Of a DNA stretch of 64,000 nucleotides, positions 51,376 through 62,130 are shown piece by piece. The stretch covers positions 62,001 through 126,000 of the forward strand of contig JAHQRK010000037.1 of NCBI GenBank assembly GCA_019828595.1, in the 5' to 3' direction. The translations under genes were made by a program, and so were the position numbers. Position 1 is the stretch's first letter. Each line of letters starts with the position of its first letter. The stretch comes from Aphanomyces cochlioides (Eukaryota > Oomycota > Saprolegniomycetes > Saprolegniales > Verrucalvaceae). The notes under the pieces were generated by a model. It had not been told where the DNA came from and made no database searches. It saw only the letters and a program-made list of their open reading frames with translations.

Positions 51376-54300
51376 ATGTCCGTATGTTCCGAGCTCCGTG
51401 AGACCAACACTCGTGCAGACACCAACATTCTAGGTATTGTATCACCTCACTCACCTTCGTCATCCAATCTCAATGGCGGAAGTGGTGTGAGTAATGTCTT
51501 TAAACCTACCCCTAGGGCTGAAGTTGAGGTCTTGTTTGACCCCAACTGTGTCTCTGGAGACTTATCTGCGTCTCGCTCCCCCCATTGCTTCACCTGAAGC
51601 TCCACTCGCCAGAGTTCCAGGGGGGGTTAACCCCAGCGGGTCAGTGGTTGACCTCCAGACCACTATCGTTAACATGTCTAGCCAAGAACTTGGCCCCGAG
51701 GGAGGACCACGTGAGCCTAGTGCCGTTTATGGTGGCTGGCCTATTGCGACGTCGTCGATCGCTGGTGCAGCGAACGGCGGGAGTGCCTCCACGTCAACCC
51801 TTGAGGCGAGGGTCCCTCAGGGGACTGCACCACTTAGGCCATGCTGTCCTCCGGGGGACCTCTTTTGAGGTGAGTGGACAGCATCCCGAGACGGATACTA
51901 GCCGGAGCCTTGTTTACGGGACACCCCAAGTCTCGCTTGGTGGGGTTGGCATGTCGACGGAACACACTTCTGGAAATTCACTAGCTACCAGCGGTCTTTC
52001 CCCGGTCAGTCTCGTGAACAATGGGACTAACCCAGCCACCTACCGCGCCTCCCCTTGTGCTGAGCCTCCTAGAACGGGAGGAAGAGGGAAAATCTCAAGA
52101 GGACGTAGATTTGGTCTCTGGGGACGCCGAGGGGAAATATACAACTGAAACTGAGGCCACAACCGATGAGGTATATTCTCAAAATCCCCCTGAGGTTGAA
52201 GGGTCAGGCAACATTAATGGCCAAGAGAAGCCATGTGATACTCCTGGAGAAGTTATTCAAAAGGAATAATCGACAAACAAAGACAATGAACAGTCTAATC
52301 AAGACATTGTCGACAAATCTGTTGCTCAAGGAAATGGCGCTGTTGATCCTCCAACCGCGTCAGAGAAAACACAAGGCGATCAAGAGCAACAAAACGCCGA
52401 AAAGGCCAATCCATGGACGCAAAAGGCTCCCAGCAAGGATTCAGCTTCGTCCAAGAAAGATTCCAAGCAAGGCAGTGCTCCCAAAGGCGCAAAACACCGC
52501 AACACTGGTGCTCATGCTGTTGCCGATGACGATATTGCGCGATGCGAGGCCATGGCGGTCGCATTTTACAAAGACTCTGGTGACATGGACGCCTTCATTA
52601 AAACATCCTGCTCACTCCCAGTCCGAAGTGTACGAGCTTACCGTCAATTTGGGCGAAGGCTACAAGGACTGGTCCGAAAAAGTCATCTGCGACCAATTTG
52701 TCAAGTTGGTTATGGGGTTCCAAGTTTCCCAACATTTTGATCCACAAGAAGAATCCCCAGACCATTGTGATCTCTAGTTACAACATGTCTACTTGTGTGG
52801 AAATGGGTGGCACGACGTTTCGGCTTGGTGGCGAAGATTTCCTGGTTCCCAACTACTCGCGTTATGGCAACAATTACTACGTTACGTTCAACAAAGTGAG
52901 CCACCCTTCGATGGCCAAGGCAATTGTCAAGGAAATGGCCGCATTGACCAAGTCGGTGATAGCAGCATTCAACCCTACTGCCGGCCAGAACATCAAGTTG
53001 CCACATCTGAGAGTCATTTTCAAGTCGTCTGTGCCTCCAGCAGTGTTGGTGCCAAAATTGGGTGACGCACTACTATGGCATGTTGTACAATACGATTTTG
53101 AGTTTTTGCTCAACAAGGTAATGCTGTTAGCACAACACGTTGTGCAACAGGACCATTACATATGGAGAAGTGTATTATGTAAGGCGCATGGAGCTCTGAT
53201 GCACAAACGTTAGCTCAAAGCTATGGTAAGATGCAACAATGGTACCTCGCGCATCACTAGCGTAGCTGATGGTTCTAGGAGGATCCCTTTATTGGTAAAA
53301 GATACATTTGAGGAGAAAAAGACATTCAAAATCAATTCGGCAAATCGACGAAAGTTAGCAATATAAAAAGTTGTTCTCAAAATAGTGAAGAAGGCTTTGA
53401 ATATTTATAACAAGCTTTATAACAAGCTTTTCTTGATTTATAACAAAACGTTATACAATTTTAGTACAACAGACCCGTTGTACTACAACGATTGCACAAC
53501 GTTTTGCACAACGAACCAGATTGTACAACCTGCCTTACGCACTACGCGAAATCACCATTACGGATCCGTCAGGCCAGCCTTTTGTTGTTATCTTTCAACA
53601 CAAGATCGCTGCTCTCAACAAGACTTTGCCTCCGTCGATTGTGTCCCGACGTGCAGAGGCCAAGGCTGAAAAAGCGAAGGCAAAAGCGGCCAAGGCAGCG
53701 ACAAAATCTCCCCAATCAGGAGCTAATGAGCCAAGACAAGATAAAGAAGATCACGATCAAGACCCTGGAACAAGTTCTGAAGGGAAGGCCGAATCATCTG
53801 GAGCGCCCGGGGACCGTCGAGATGAACAAACAGAACCAAGTCCTCCTTCAAGTGGCCCCGAGGATGTCATAATGACTGAAGGCAGCGATCTCCCTGGCCC
53901 TGACAACAATGGACAGGACAAAGAACAAGATGATGTCGATATGTCTAACAACGAATCGCCCAAGCCCAAGACCCCGCTGGACCTTCAATTGGTAACGGGC
54001 TACCGGTCTGGACCAGCTCCAAAACGTACTTTGCCTTCGCCCCCACGTTTGGATCCCCTGCCGACATCCAACCGTTTTCATATCCTCGAAGAAGACGACG
54101 TGGAACTCTCGTTTGAAGACTTTGCATTGCCTCGAATTGTATTGGAAGATTTGAGTGCGCCGCGTCCGAAAAAGACCAAAGACAAGGCGAAAAAACAACG
54201 CCTCAACAAGTTTGCTACAGCCCACGTCGACTTGGCGAAGAAGATCATTCGAGACAAAAAAGTCGAAGGCAGTATCATCGAATGCCAACGCATTTTGCGA

Positions 54301-54890
54301 GATGATCCTCAGCTCGGGCCGCATGCTATGTACGCGCAAGAGGAAGACCTTGGTTTGTTCAGTCACTCGTTGCAACCAAGACAGTTGAGCGCAAGATGGC
54401 TTTGTTGAAAGCTCAAGGCAAGCCCCACAACTACAAACGTCATGTCAACTTCATGGCCCAATACATCAAACGCATCCTCTTTGCACCTGCCACAGTTGAC
54501 TTATTCCTGTCGAATCGGGCCCCAGACCTCTACGCAATTTCGGAGGCTTTGACAGTGCTATTGAAACAAGAAGCAACAAGATTGCCTGACAGCAACGGCT
54601 TGACGGACTGGTCGCTGTTTGCTTTGATCGAAAACTTCAGCGACAATCTCGAGAAGTTCACTTTGCCGGCTCCCGTCTTGTCGGCCATCTCGATGCTCAA
54701 AAGCATCACCAACAATTATCACGTCGACGAGCTCTGCAACAAGGCTCATCACTCTATGAACGCCGACGAAATTGATCCTCTCGATTTGGAGGACGATTCT
54801 AAGGCTTCTCTATTCCCCTCTTCACCCCCCATCTCAACCTCCCCTCTAACCCCTCCATCCTTCTCATATGCATACGTACTTACAGTATGA
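51376..54890 (+). pseudogene. Degenerate LINE ORF1 with MITE insertion
   Basis: It starts at ATG 51376 (MSVCSELRETNT, matching the young ORF1). Lesions include a frameshift near 51590, a nonsense change at about 52267 (CAA to TAA), frameshifts and a deletion at 52600-52700, the MITE at 53074-53537, a 1-nt loss near 54360, a roughly 48-nt deletion near 54465 and a 4-nt loss that removes the normal stop. The conserved block is readable at 52698-53070 and continues after the MITE at 53538. Reading ends at 54888-54890. Confidence 0.85.
53074..53537. mobile_element. hAT-like MITE (464 bp) with 8-bp target duplication
   Basis: This insertion interrupts ORF1 exactly: the uninterrupted young copies read through this point. 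It is flanked by the 8-bp direct repeat cgcactac (53066-53073 and 53538-53545). The ends form imperfect 18-bp inverted repeats (left tatggcatgttgtacaat, right complement taaggcaggttgtacaat, 16 of 18 matching). An 8-bp duplication and ends fitting YARNG point to the hAT superfamily. Subterminal copies of 'ttgcacaacg' and 'gttgtac'-type motifs are clustered near both ends, as transposase-binding repeats often are. There is no coding capacity; it would depend on a transposase elsewhere. Confidence 0.82.
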
Positions 54891-54929
54891 TGATCGACCA
54901 CAACTAATCCAATGTCCCAGCTGAACTGG

Positions 54930-57726
54930 TGGATTGGGACCCACAAATCACTCCCTCAACACCAATGGCTTCTCCAACAGTCATCGGTACATCCTCGACA
55001 AAGTATCAAGTGTTCACGACGTTTCCTTTATCCAAGAAACCCGTTTCCGCACATCCTGTCTCCACGATCGTGTTGCGTTTCATTGGCAGCGCATCACAAA
55101 CCACGAAGGCTCTTTGTTCTTTGAAGCTCATCTACCCTGATGTTCTCACGTCACCCGCCACGGGAGGACTTGCTACGTTGATACATCCTCATTCTCCTTT
55201 GAAGAACGCCACTCAAATCCCTCATGACAACTCAGTACTTCGTGGTCGTTATCTACAAGTGCGATGTACTCTGGGCCCTTCGACAGTCATTCTCCACAAC
55301 ATCTATGCGCCGGCAGCCTTCCAAGAACGAGCAAGTTACTTCGAAGAACTGCCACGTGACTTTCCTCCCCATGTACTCCACATTGTTGGCGGAGATTTCA
55401 ACTGCACTCTCAACAAAGACTTGGATTCGTTGAGACCCAGTACTTCCACCGTGGCTGGCACCCTTCAACTGGAACAATGGATGCACAGTTTGTCTCTCGT
55501 GGATCTGTAGCTGTCACTTGTACAAAGCAGAGCGCTCGTCCAAGTTCCACTTCATGTCCCCTGCCCCCACCCCCTTGAAAAAGACGGTCTTCAAAGAGTT
55601 GATGGATGTCAATGGAAATGTTGTCTCCAACCAGTAAGGCATGTGTGACGTCCTGGTCGACTACTACAAGGACTTGTTTGCAGCCCCCGCGGTGCAACGA
55701 GCTGGAGACGAAGTTTCGTCGTTTTTGACTCCATTGACTCAAAACAAGCAACTGCCAGAGCAAGCTCAGAAAGAGCTGTCCGCTCCCTTACGTGCTAATG
55801 AGTTCTATCATGCCATTCGACACAGCAGCTCGAACTCAGCGCCAGGTCCCAATGCACTACCTTTTGAAGTCCTCAAGCTTGCTCCACACAAGTGGTCTTT
55901 GGTCTTGGAGTTTTTGTTCACACACCAACTCCATTCTCACCCTCGCTTGACTCCCATGCAACTTGTCAGTACGCTGGTGTTGTTGCACAAGAAAGGCCAC
56001 AAGTAGCAAGCCAAGAACTACCGGCCCATTAGCCTACTCAACACGGATGTGAAAATCCTGACGAGTATTCTGGCTTATCGACTTCAACGTCACATTCGAC
56101 ACATCATCCACCCGGATCAGCAAGGCTTTATCCGTCGAAGCAATATTCAAACCAATATTGCACGACTGGATGATATGTTGCACTACATCAAACTACACAG
56201 TCCGTCGTCGATGGTGGCACTGCTTGACTTCGAGAAGGCTTTTGATCGAGTGGATCACGCGTACTTGCTCCGTGTCCTCCGTCACTATGGCTTTCCCGAA
56301 ACCATTGTTGATATGGTTCGTGTACTGTACTCGTGCCGCAAGTCTCGCATCTTGGTGAACGGCTTCTTGTTCAAGCCAGTTCCCATCTCACGGGGTGTGT
56401 TACAGGGTGATCCACTGTCCCCACTTTTGTTTGTGACGCATTGGAACCGATGTGCCAACTCCTACGACAACACTCCAAGTACGGCATCAAGTGTGGTGAT
56501 CGCTACCACAAGGGGAGCTACTTCGCTGACGACTCGCAACTGTATGCTGCAAACGAGACTTGCCTCCACCGACAGCTTGCGTTGGTTCAAACCTTTTGCG
56601 ACATGTCTGGTTTTGCCTCAATGTGGTTAAGGCACAGATTCTGACATACAGTCAATTGAATGGGAACTTCGCCTCACTACAAGTTACTGCCGACAGTCCT
56701 GTGAAGGCTCTTGGCATCTTGGTTGCGCCCATTCTATCCTCATCGGCACGTTTCAACTACGTGTTTGAGAAGTTGTGGCTCGCTTGTCTTTGTGGCTCTA
56801 CAAGGATCGAACAATGGCCGGTAAAGTCACTATCCTGCACAGCATTTGTCTACCTGTGTTGTGGTACCAACTGGCTTTTGTCCCCGCCGACAAAGACTGG
56901 ACCAAAAGGATCGACAAGGCCATGCTTCAATTTATGCATGGCGAAGACATCAACCCATCCTCCTCTGTCCATGGCCTCCGTTTGATCAAAAAGGAGATCA
57001 TATTCATGCCGAAGAAGTTCAGTGGCTTAGGCCTGCACCATGCACTTGCTTTATGGCAACAACACAACCGCTCTGTCATGATCAGATGCATTCAAGCCAT
57101 CACCACCCCACCCCGCAAGTCTGCCATGTCCGCAAGGATTACGCCTGGCTACACTCTTTGTGAGAAGGATTTCATCCATGGTTTTCTCCCCGAGATCTCC
57201 TCTTGACAAATGGCTCTTCTCTGTTTATACGACAACTCTACAAGAATCCCAACATCTCCTCAATGTGGAAAGCCATGTTGAGCAGCTGGTTTGAATCCTG
57301 CTGGACTCCTTATGGCTGTCCAAACCCCATCTTGTCTTTGGATATTCCCCTTTGGTACAACTCCTATCTGCCTGAACTTGGGGACCTGTATGATCAATGC
57401 TCCACGTCGACTCAAGCCAGACGTCCAAGCCGTCCGATGGATACTACATCCGTGGCTATCTGAAGATCTGGCCGATTGTCCGAGCTTGCGTGTACTACCA
57501 AGTATGGCTCCAACGCGCCGATCGCACCTTTTGGCCCGACCTCACAGCGAAGAGTCCGATGGAAGTGGCCATTCATGCCGCCTCTTTGATCAAGCTACAT
57601 CTACAACAACTACTGGTTGATCTCCCTCTCAAGAAAGGATACGCCAAGGTATTCAACGTGCTCAAGCGTCTATCTTCAGATCCCCGGTTACGTCAATTCG
57701 ACATTCCCGACAGCGTCATATCATGA
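54930..57726 (+). pseudogene. Degenerate LINE ORF2
   Basis: This matches the young ORF2 but is broken by a 1-nt loss near 54950, a stop with a roughly 540-nt deletion at 55508, stops at 55635-55637 and 56005-56007, frameshifts near 56436, 56620, 56774 and 57180-57205, and a roughly 680-nt deletion near 57420 that removes the zinc knuckle. Readable pieces still show GDFN (Asn present, near 55396), LDFEKAFDRV, QGDPLSP and FADD. The stop at 57724-57726 corresponds to the normal one. It is useful as the outgroup state for the endonuclease Asn. Confidence 0.88.
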
Positions 57727-57816
57727 GTGAGCATGATGTCTACCTCTCTCCATCTCCTGTTCAATTGGCCTCTTTGCCGTAGGTCTTGTGTGGATTTTTT
57801 AACGTCGAAGCTGGAA

Positions 57817-58066
57817 TTTGTAAGTGTGTGCTGACGACCCCTTAGTGTGTGAGAATCGCTATCGACGATGGAGGTATGCGTATTCTTGTGTGGTTTGTCG
57901 TGGATGGGAGCGATATGGTTGTGGAGAGGCGCGTGTTCGAGTGTGGGTTGAGTTGGGATGTGTCTTGGACGTATGCGAGAGTTTGTAAGTGTGTGTGGAC
58001 GACCCCGTAGTGTGTGTGAATCGCTGTCGACGATGGAGGCATGCGTATTATTGTGTGGTTTGTCAT
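57817..58066 (-). repeat. 194-bp satellite, inverted, about 1.4 monomers
   Basis: Diverged satellite sequence in the opposite orientation to the main array, beginning 'ttgtaagtgtgtg'. One monomer lacks 29 bp between two 'ggcgcgt' 7-mers, a typical short-repeat-mediated deletion. It shows that the satellite changes orientation across the old LINE. It is cut at 58066 by a LINE 3'-UTR fragment. Confidence 0.85.
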
Positions 58067-58175
58067 GGTTAAATGAGTTGTATTTACCTTATGTTCGAGC
58101 AAAGGCTCTAACGACTAACTAATTTGCCTCGTACTGTATAAATAGAACTTGGAGAAACAGTGTGGCAATAGTTGA
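58067..58175 (-). mobile_element. LINE 3' UTR fragment (minus strand)
   Basis: Reverse complement of the LINE 3' tail, from 'ggttaaatgag' to the 'ttgccaca' part, with a handful of differences from the young tail. It lies within the inverted satellite and looks like a severely 5'-truncated insertion. It shows that the tail belongs to the LINE family rather than to one target site. Confidence 0.8.
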
Positions 58176-58211
58176 TGTTTCTCGAATGATGTCCTCATAT
58201 AATGCTCGAAT

Positions 58212-59048
58212 CACTGGTGGAAACCATCGAGGGGACTTTTTATGTTTGGAATGAAAGAAATATGCTTCTCGATAAAGGAGACTTGCATTCCGATACAGTT
58301 TTTCTGCTGAATTTTGCTGGATTCTTCGATTTCTCTGAAATCAAATAGAGTGCTAGAAAATGTACAAAAGAGATGGGATTGAAGGTAGTTTTTCATCCTG
58401 TAACCCAATAACCTATCAATATATATACATTTTATTAAAATAGAATACAAATTGCAAAATGTTCAAGAAAGAGCACTGCTGTTGCTCAACTGTCATTTTT
58501 GCTTTCGTGAACAGGGGATAATATTCCCTGTTCCCTACGAGACCATAATATGGTGATTGAATTTGCCATGTTTGATCAAATTGCTGGTTTTGTACAGAAG
58601 GAACGACCTCGAAGATTAACTAAAAAAGAACGACTTGATATTCTACGTTTGCAAGCTCGTTTTAGGCTCCAGATTTTCCGACGTCAGTGGATACATAGCC
58701 AACATCTTAGGGCGGAGCATAAAAATTGTGAAAGGAGTTTGGAATTCTTATATTACACTTAAAAGTTCCCGTTCGAAGTCTACCAGCAAATAGAACAAAC
58801 CATACCACATGTATAGCAATGACGATTGGAAGTGACATTTCAACGGACGATGAATGTTTGAATTTATGTGACAAAATGAGGACGAAAGTGATTTCCTGAA
58901 TTGTGTACATCAATATTCTTCGTATTAATATACTTTAGTTCATATTATTTAAGAGGTCTTGAAAATTGAGATGATATATTGGACAGTAGCACTCTCCTTC
59001 GAAACGTAATATATTTTGTTGAAGTCCCCTCGATGCTTTCCACCACTG
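58212..59048 (+). mobile_element. Tc1/mariner-like element 1 (837 bp, non-autonomous)
   Basis: Bounded by 27-bp terminal inverted repeats (58212-58238 and 59022-59048; 25 of 27 match) of the form CASTGGTGGAAASCATCGAG followed by GGGACTT. A TA follows the right end (59049-59050); the left flank reads AT, so the TA target duplication is only clear on one side. Inside is a transposase N-terminal helix-turn-helix remnant (about 58511-58800), but the length leaves no room for a DDE domain. The TIR is clearly related to that of the element at 59503. Confidence 0.8.
58511..58800 (+). pseudogene. Transposase N-terminal HTH remnant (element 1)
   Basis: The frame opening at 58511 reads through DHNMVIEFAMFDQIAGFVQ to RPRRLTKKERLDILRLQARF, then needs a frame change near 58680 to continue as SGYIANILGRSIKIVKGVW (to about 58750). 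These two blocks match the minus-strand gene at 60 kb (TALTKEERLDIVRLQAYF; SKRVAEALGRSDKLVKEVW), which is the helix-turn-helix arrangement of Tc1/mariner-type transposases. Similarity starts upstream of the first ATG, so the true start may lie further upstream or be spliced (a 'gaacag' acceptor-like site is at about 58509-58514). No DDE residues are seen. Confidence 0.65.
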
Positions 59049-59502
59049 TAACTACGTTGTCCTGAAATATCAAGCTTTGAATCGTTTGGGAAGTGATGTT
59101 TTTAAGGTCGTTTTCAAAGTGTCTTTTTAGAATATATAAAGGGAAAATGACATCGTTTGGGAAGTGATGTTTTTAAGGTCGTTTTCAAAGTGTCTTTTTA
59201 GAATATATAAAGGGAAAATGACAAACTGTGTGTAATTTATCGAATTTATAACAATTAGTGAAAACAAGGGGTAAAAAAGCATTCTGCATATAAAGAAATT
59301 CGTATTTTTACACAATTTGTCAAAAGAATGATGGTTGTCTTACACCTTTCGCACAAATTTCACTCAAAGTGGCATACATTTGATAAATTATACACGTTTA
59401 GACATTTTCCCTAATATAATCCTAAAAGAGACCTCTAAAAGAAGCTTGAAAAAACTATTATAAATTTTAGGATATTTTTTAAATCATTGATAATTTCATT
59501 AA
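59049..59502. other. AT-rich spacer between the two Tc1-like elements
   Basis: No coding potential. It contains a perfect 71-bp tandem duplication (59081-59222); otherwise I see nothing. Confidence 0.6.
59081..59222. repeat. 71-bp perfect tandem duplication
   Basis: Two adjacent identical 71-bp copies beginning 'atcgtttgggaagtgatg' (59081-59151 and 59152-59222). The lack of differences indicates a recent event. Confidence 0.92.
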
Positions 59503-60626
59503 TAGTGGTCGGGGGCAACGAGGACCCAAGATGGGTGAGGTATAATGTTGTGCAGGGTGTTTGAGGTATACAGCTGTACATGTGCAGTGACACAGCACAA
59601 AAAACCTGTGAAATATTTATCAATGAATTATTGATATTTACAGTTATGACTTATGCAAGTCTATTCATCGCTCTCATCTGGATTGTCAGTCATCACCTGA
59701 TTGACTGCCGTCGCTTTGAGACTCGCCATTGTCCGCTTGACCATCGTCGGAGGCATTTGGACCATTGTTTGAACGTAAGAGTCCCTCGCCAGTTCGCTCT
59801 TTGCCGACAAAACAAATTCGTATCCACCAGAGGTTTTCTTCCCGCGCTTGAAGCCTTTTTGCAGCAAGTAATTTTGGACATTGCGCTCACAAGAAGCCAC
59901 AGATTTTCCACAGCTATAATCCAATAATAAAAAACCTTCAAGAAAAAGAAAATCCATGATGTTGACTGTTCTTGTGCGTGTGAGACGACGATTGCGCACA
60001 AACTCTTGTATTGCTTCAAAGACATATTTGTTTCGTGGGATGCGAGCAGGGTGGACTGTCCGATTGGAAGGCATCTGGGCGACACGAACATTTTTCTCCT
60101 GAAGGTACTCGCCAAACTTCCTTCACAAGTTTGTCACTCCGGCCAAGTGCTTCGGCAACACGCTTGCTTACTTGTGATACGCCTTGGCTACGGAAATATG
60201 CTTGGAGGCGGACTATATCCAGCCGTTCTTCCTTGGTCAACGCTGTCGGCCGCTGTTGCCTGACGTACTTCATGACATCGCCCACAAACCACTGGTTGTG
60301 CTCACCGCCAAAGGGGAGATGACGCCCAATTTATTGGTTCTGGGATATAATAAATTTATAGGAGAATGAATTATCCGCGGCTTTTTTACGTGAATACCCT
60401 GTATAAAGCAATGTTGTATTATATATAAAAGGTTATTCGTCATGAGGATGCAAATTCACCATCACTCTGCCATTTGATTGATCGCAAATGAAAGAGTATC
60501 ACTTCTAATAGTCTCTTCTTTTGAGACACTGTTCTGTATTATACCATCTCTACACCCACAATTTTTGAATTTGATTTCATTTGATTGAGATATGGGGATT
60601 TGGGTTCTCGATGCCCCCGACCACTG
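59503..60626 (-). mobile_element. Tc1/mariner-like element 2 (1,124 bp)
   Basis: Terminal inverted repeats at 59503-59529 and 60600-60626 match at 24 of 27 positions, of the form (C/T)AGTGGTCGGGGGCWACGAG-like at the left and CAGTGGTCGGGGGCATCGAG at the right. TA follows the right end (60627-60628). It shares the CAGTGGT...GCATCGAG pattern with element 1, so both belong to one family. It carries a minus-strand gene for a transposase N-terminus (59661-60273). The right TIR lies upstream of the gene. Confidence 0.78.
59661..60273 (-). pseudogene. Transposase-like HTH protein without DDE domain
   Basis: Read from ATG 60271-60273 (MKYVRQQRPTALTKEERLDI), through an HTH block SKRVAEALGRSDKLVKEVW, then with one frameshift near 60112 into EYLQEKNVRVAQMPSN and a second winged-helix-like block (NVQNYLLQKGFKRGKK, SAKSELARDSYVQTM), ending at 59661 with an acidic tail NPDESDE. 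This order matches the N-terminal half of Tc1/mariner-type transposases, but the catalytic DDE region that should follow SYVQTM is absent; the end looks like a C-terminal tail joined by an internal deletion. In-frame similarity continues upstream of the ATG (FGGEHNQWFVGDV), so the start is uncertain. It could be a dead remnant or a DNA-binding-only product. Confidence 0.65.
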
Positions 60627-60985
60627 TAAAATTCATGATTTCCCGCAGTGGACTTGCACGGGGGCGGGTGTGGGGCACCCGCTTTGACCCAAAAAAGACC
60701 CTCTCTCATGCAATCTGTATAAGTATCTAAAATACCGGATAAAACAATTGAAATTGTCAGAGATGAGGGAACCACTCTGAAGCACTTCTATTGGCTAAAA
60801 TGCAAGTATAACACGATAGACCATAATTTCTCTTTATTCAACGCCAATAATATCATTTGACCATTCGTTACTGATGTCGACTGGGATGAAGAACCGAAAG
60901 CGTCATTGGTGGTGCCGTATCGACGGTTGCATCCACAAGAGACCATTTTTCAACAAAAAAAATCCCACAACATGTTTTAAAGATG
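60627..60985. other. Non-coding stretch left of the LTR retrotransposon
   Basis: No supported gene. A GC-rich hairpin (gcgggtg...cacccgc, about 60664-60682) is present. Part of this stretch may be the leader of the retrotransposon that follows, but I cannot define an LTR from one side only. Confidence 0.5.
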
Positions 60986-60992
60986 CACCCGG

Positions 60993-61832
60993 ATGTCAGT
61001 TGGTTCCACAGCAATCGTCCAGTCTTCGGCGAGTTGGTTGATGAAGACAGCCCAGAAGCGACAGCAACGCGACGAATCCTTGCGAGAGTATGCCACTCGT
61101 CTGCACGAGGCGGCTCAAGAAGCCCTCATTCCGGACGTGACCGCTGTCAACTTCTTCCTTTCTGGAGTCTACGATTCGTCTCGCGTTTCGAGTTTGCAGA
61201 ACGCAGAGAATCCTCCCGAGACTCTGGACGCTTGCATCAACTATCTGCGTAAAAGGGATATCGACGTCGAAATCACTCCTGAGAAAGAAGAACGATCCCG
61301 ATCGGCCTCGCCCAAATCTGCCAGAATGCCTGCCCGGAGTCCGATCTCCGCGAAATCCGAGTCCGTGGGTTGGGAGGGTCCGATAGCTGAACTGAGACGC
61401 GAGAATCAACTTATGGAGGCCCGAATGATGCAGAAAATACCAACTGTGGTTGCGAGCCTGATGACAACGACTCAGACTAACTCTCAGGCTCCTTCGTCCG
61501 GTGGCTCGAATTCTGGTTCTTCTCTCAGCTCACCTAATGAGCCTCGGCTGAAAATCCGAATGGATGACGACGTGCTAACCGTCAACAATGGTGTCGTATG
61601 TGGTCGATGTCTCACACTTGGCCATCCAAGAGAGAAATGTTATTGCGCGAATATGACCTGCACCAGGTGCCGCCTGTATGGACACGTAGCCCGAGAATGC
61701 TCGTTACCCGGTCGACGTGGATCGCAAAACAATCAGGGATCCCAAAACCGCCCAGGAAGCTCAAACGGAAGTAACGGGAACTCATCGACGGTTGTGCGCG
61801 AGAATTCAGCTAGTTCCCACCAGCAAGCCTGA
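60993..61832 (+). CDS. Gag-like protein with two CCHC zinc knuckles
   Basis: A 279-residue frame. Residues from about 20 to 95 (DESLREYATRLHEAAQE, then FFLSGVYDSS) resemble the end of a retrotransposon capsid domain; the usual larger N-terminal capsid part is absent, so the gene may be 5'-truncated or start in another frame. A basic Ser/Pro/Arg linker follows, then two knuckles: CGRCLTLGHPREKC and CTRCRLYGHVAREC. The C-terminus is Gly/Asn/Ser-rich. The protein would package the element RNA. The stop is at 61830-61832, and the frame reads on plausibly for some 30 codons after it, so the stop may be recent or suppressed. Confidence 0.75.
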   Translation: MSVGSTAIVQSSASWLMKTAQKRQQRDESLREYATRLHEAAQEALIPDVTAVNFFLSGVYDSSRVSSLQNAENPPETLDACINYLRKRDIDVEITPEKEERSRSASPKSARMPARSPISAKSESVGWEGPIAELRRENQLMEARMMQKIPTVVASLMTTTQTNSQAPSSGGSNSGSSLSSPNEPRLKIRMDDDVLTVNNGVVCGRCLTLGHPREKCYCANMTCTRCRLYGHVARECSLPGRRGSQNNQGSQNRPGSSNGSNGNSSTVVRENSASSHQQA

Positions 61833-62130
61833 GAAAAGAGGGACAAGATCCCGGCCGAAGGAAGCGGCCCAGACCTTGTCAAACCTCCCGACCCTGACAA
61901 AGCTTTCTCATCCAGTACTTATCCTTACCCCCTTTGCCTGATCCTGACTCCCACTCTGCCTTTCGTGATCCGAACTCGGATCATATTGTTACACCGATTA
62001 CCCATACTTTTCCCTGCCTGAAATCTGGGATGACTATGAAATTGGACGATGTCGCCCCCCTACCTAACATGCCGTCGATTCGCCTCTGGATCCGACGAAG
62101 AGAAACCAGCCGGATTCAATAAATCCGTGT
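61833..62130 (+). pseudogene. Frame-broken linker of the retrotransposon polyprotein
   Basis: Pro/Asp-rich coding-like sequence that has to be read in several frames (for example PDPDSHSAFRDPNSD from about 61937, then FDKSEFDLTAI in another frame). It contains two copies of a small hairpin (62111-62127 and 62147-62163). It is most likely one polyprotein region with accumulated indels; which frame is original is unclear. Confidence 0.45.

Larger units (their letters stand above)
51318..57785 (+). mobile_element. Old, degenerate LINE copy of a related subfamily
   Basis: Recognisable from its 5' end ('gccgaattcgcctcgtac') through ORF1 and ORF2 to a diverged 3' UTR, but with many frameshifts, stops and deletions. 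The 5' end joins the satellite at 51317. The ends and codon differences show it is older than the cluster at 1-20587 and probably a sister subfamily. Its 3' end lacks the canonical tail and becomes unalignable at about 57775. The 464-bp MITE lies in its ORF1. Large deletions remove about 540 nt at 55509 and about 680 nt near 57420. Confidence 0.88.

Noticed and set aside
59553..60401. Alternative Tc1 ends 'cagggtgttt' / 'gaataccctg'
   Set aside because: Only about 9 bases agree; the pair at 59503 and 60626 matches over 27 bp and has a TA flank, so these are internal.
60907..60920. tRNA primer-binding site ('tggtgccgt') after an LTR end
   Set aside because: It has a faint likeness to known primer-binding sites, but no LTR is seen on the left and no tRNA can be matched by eye.
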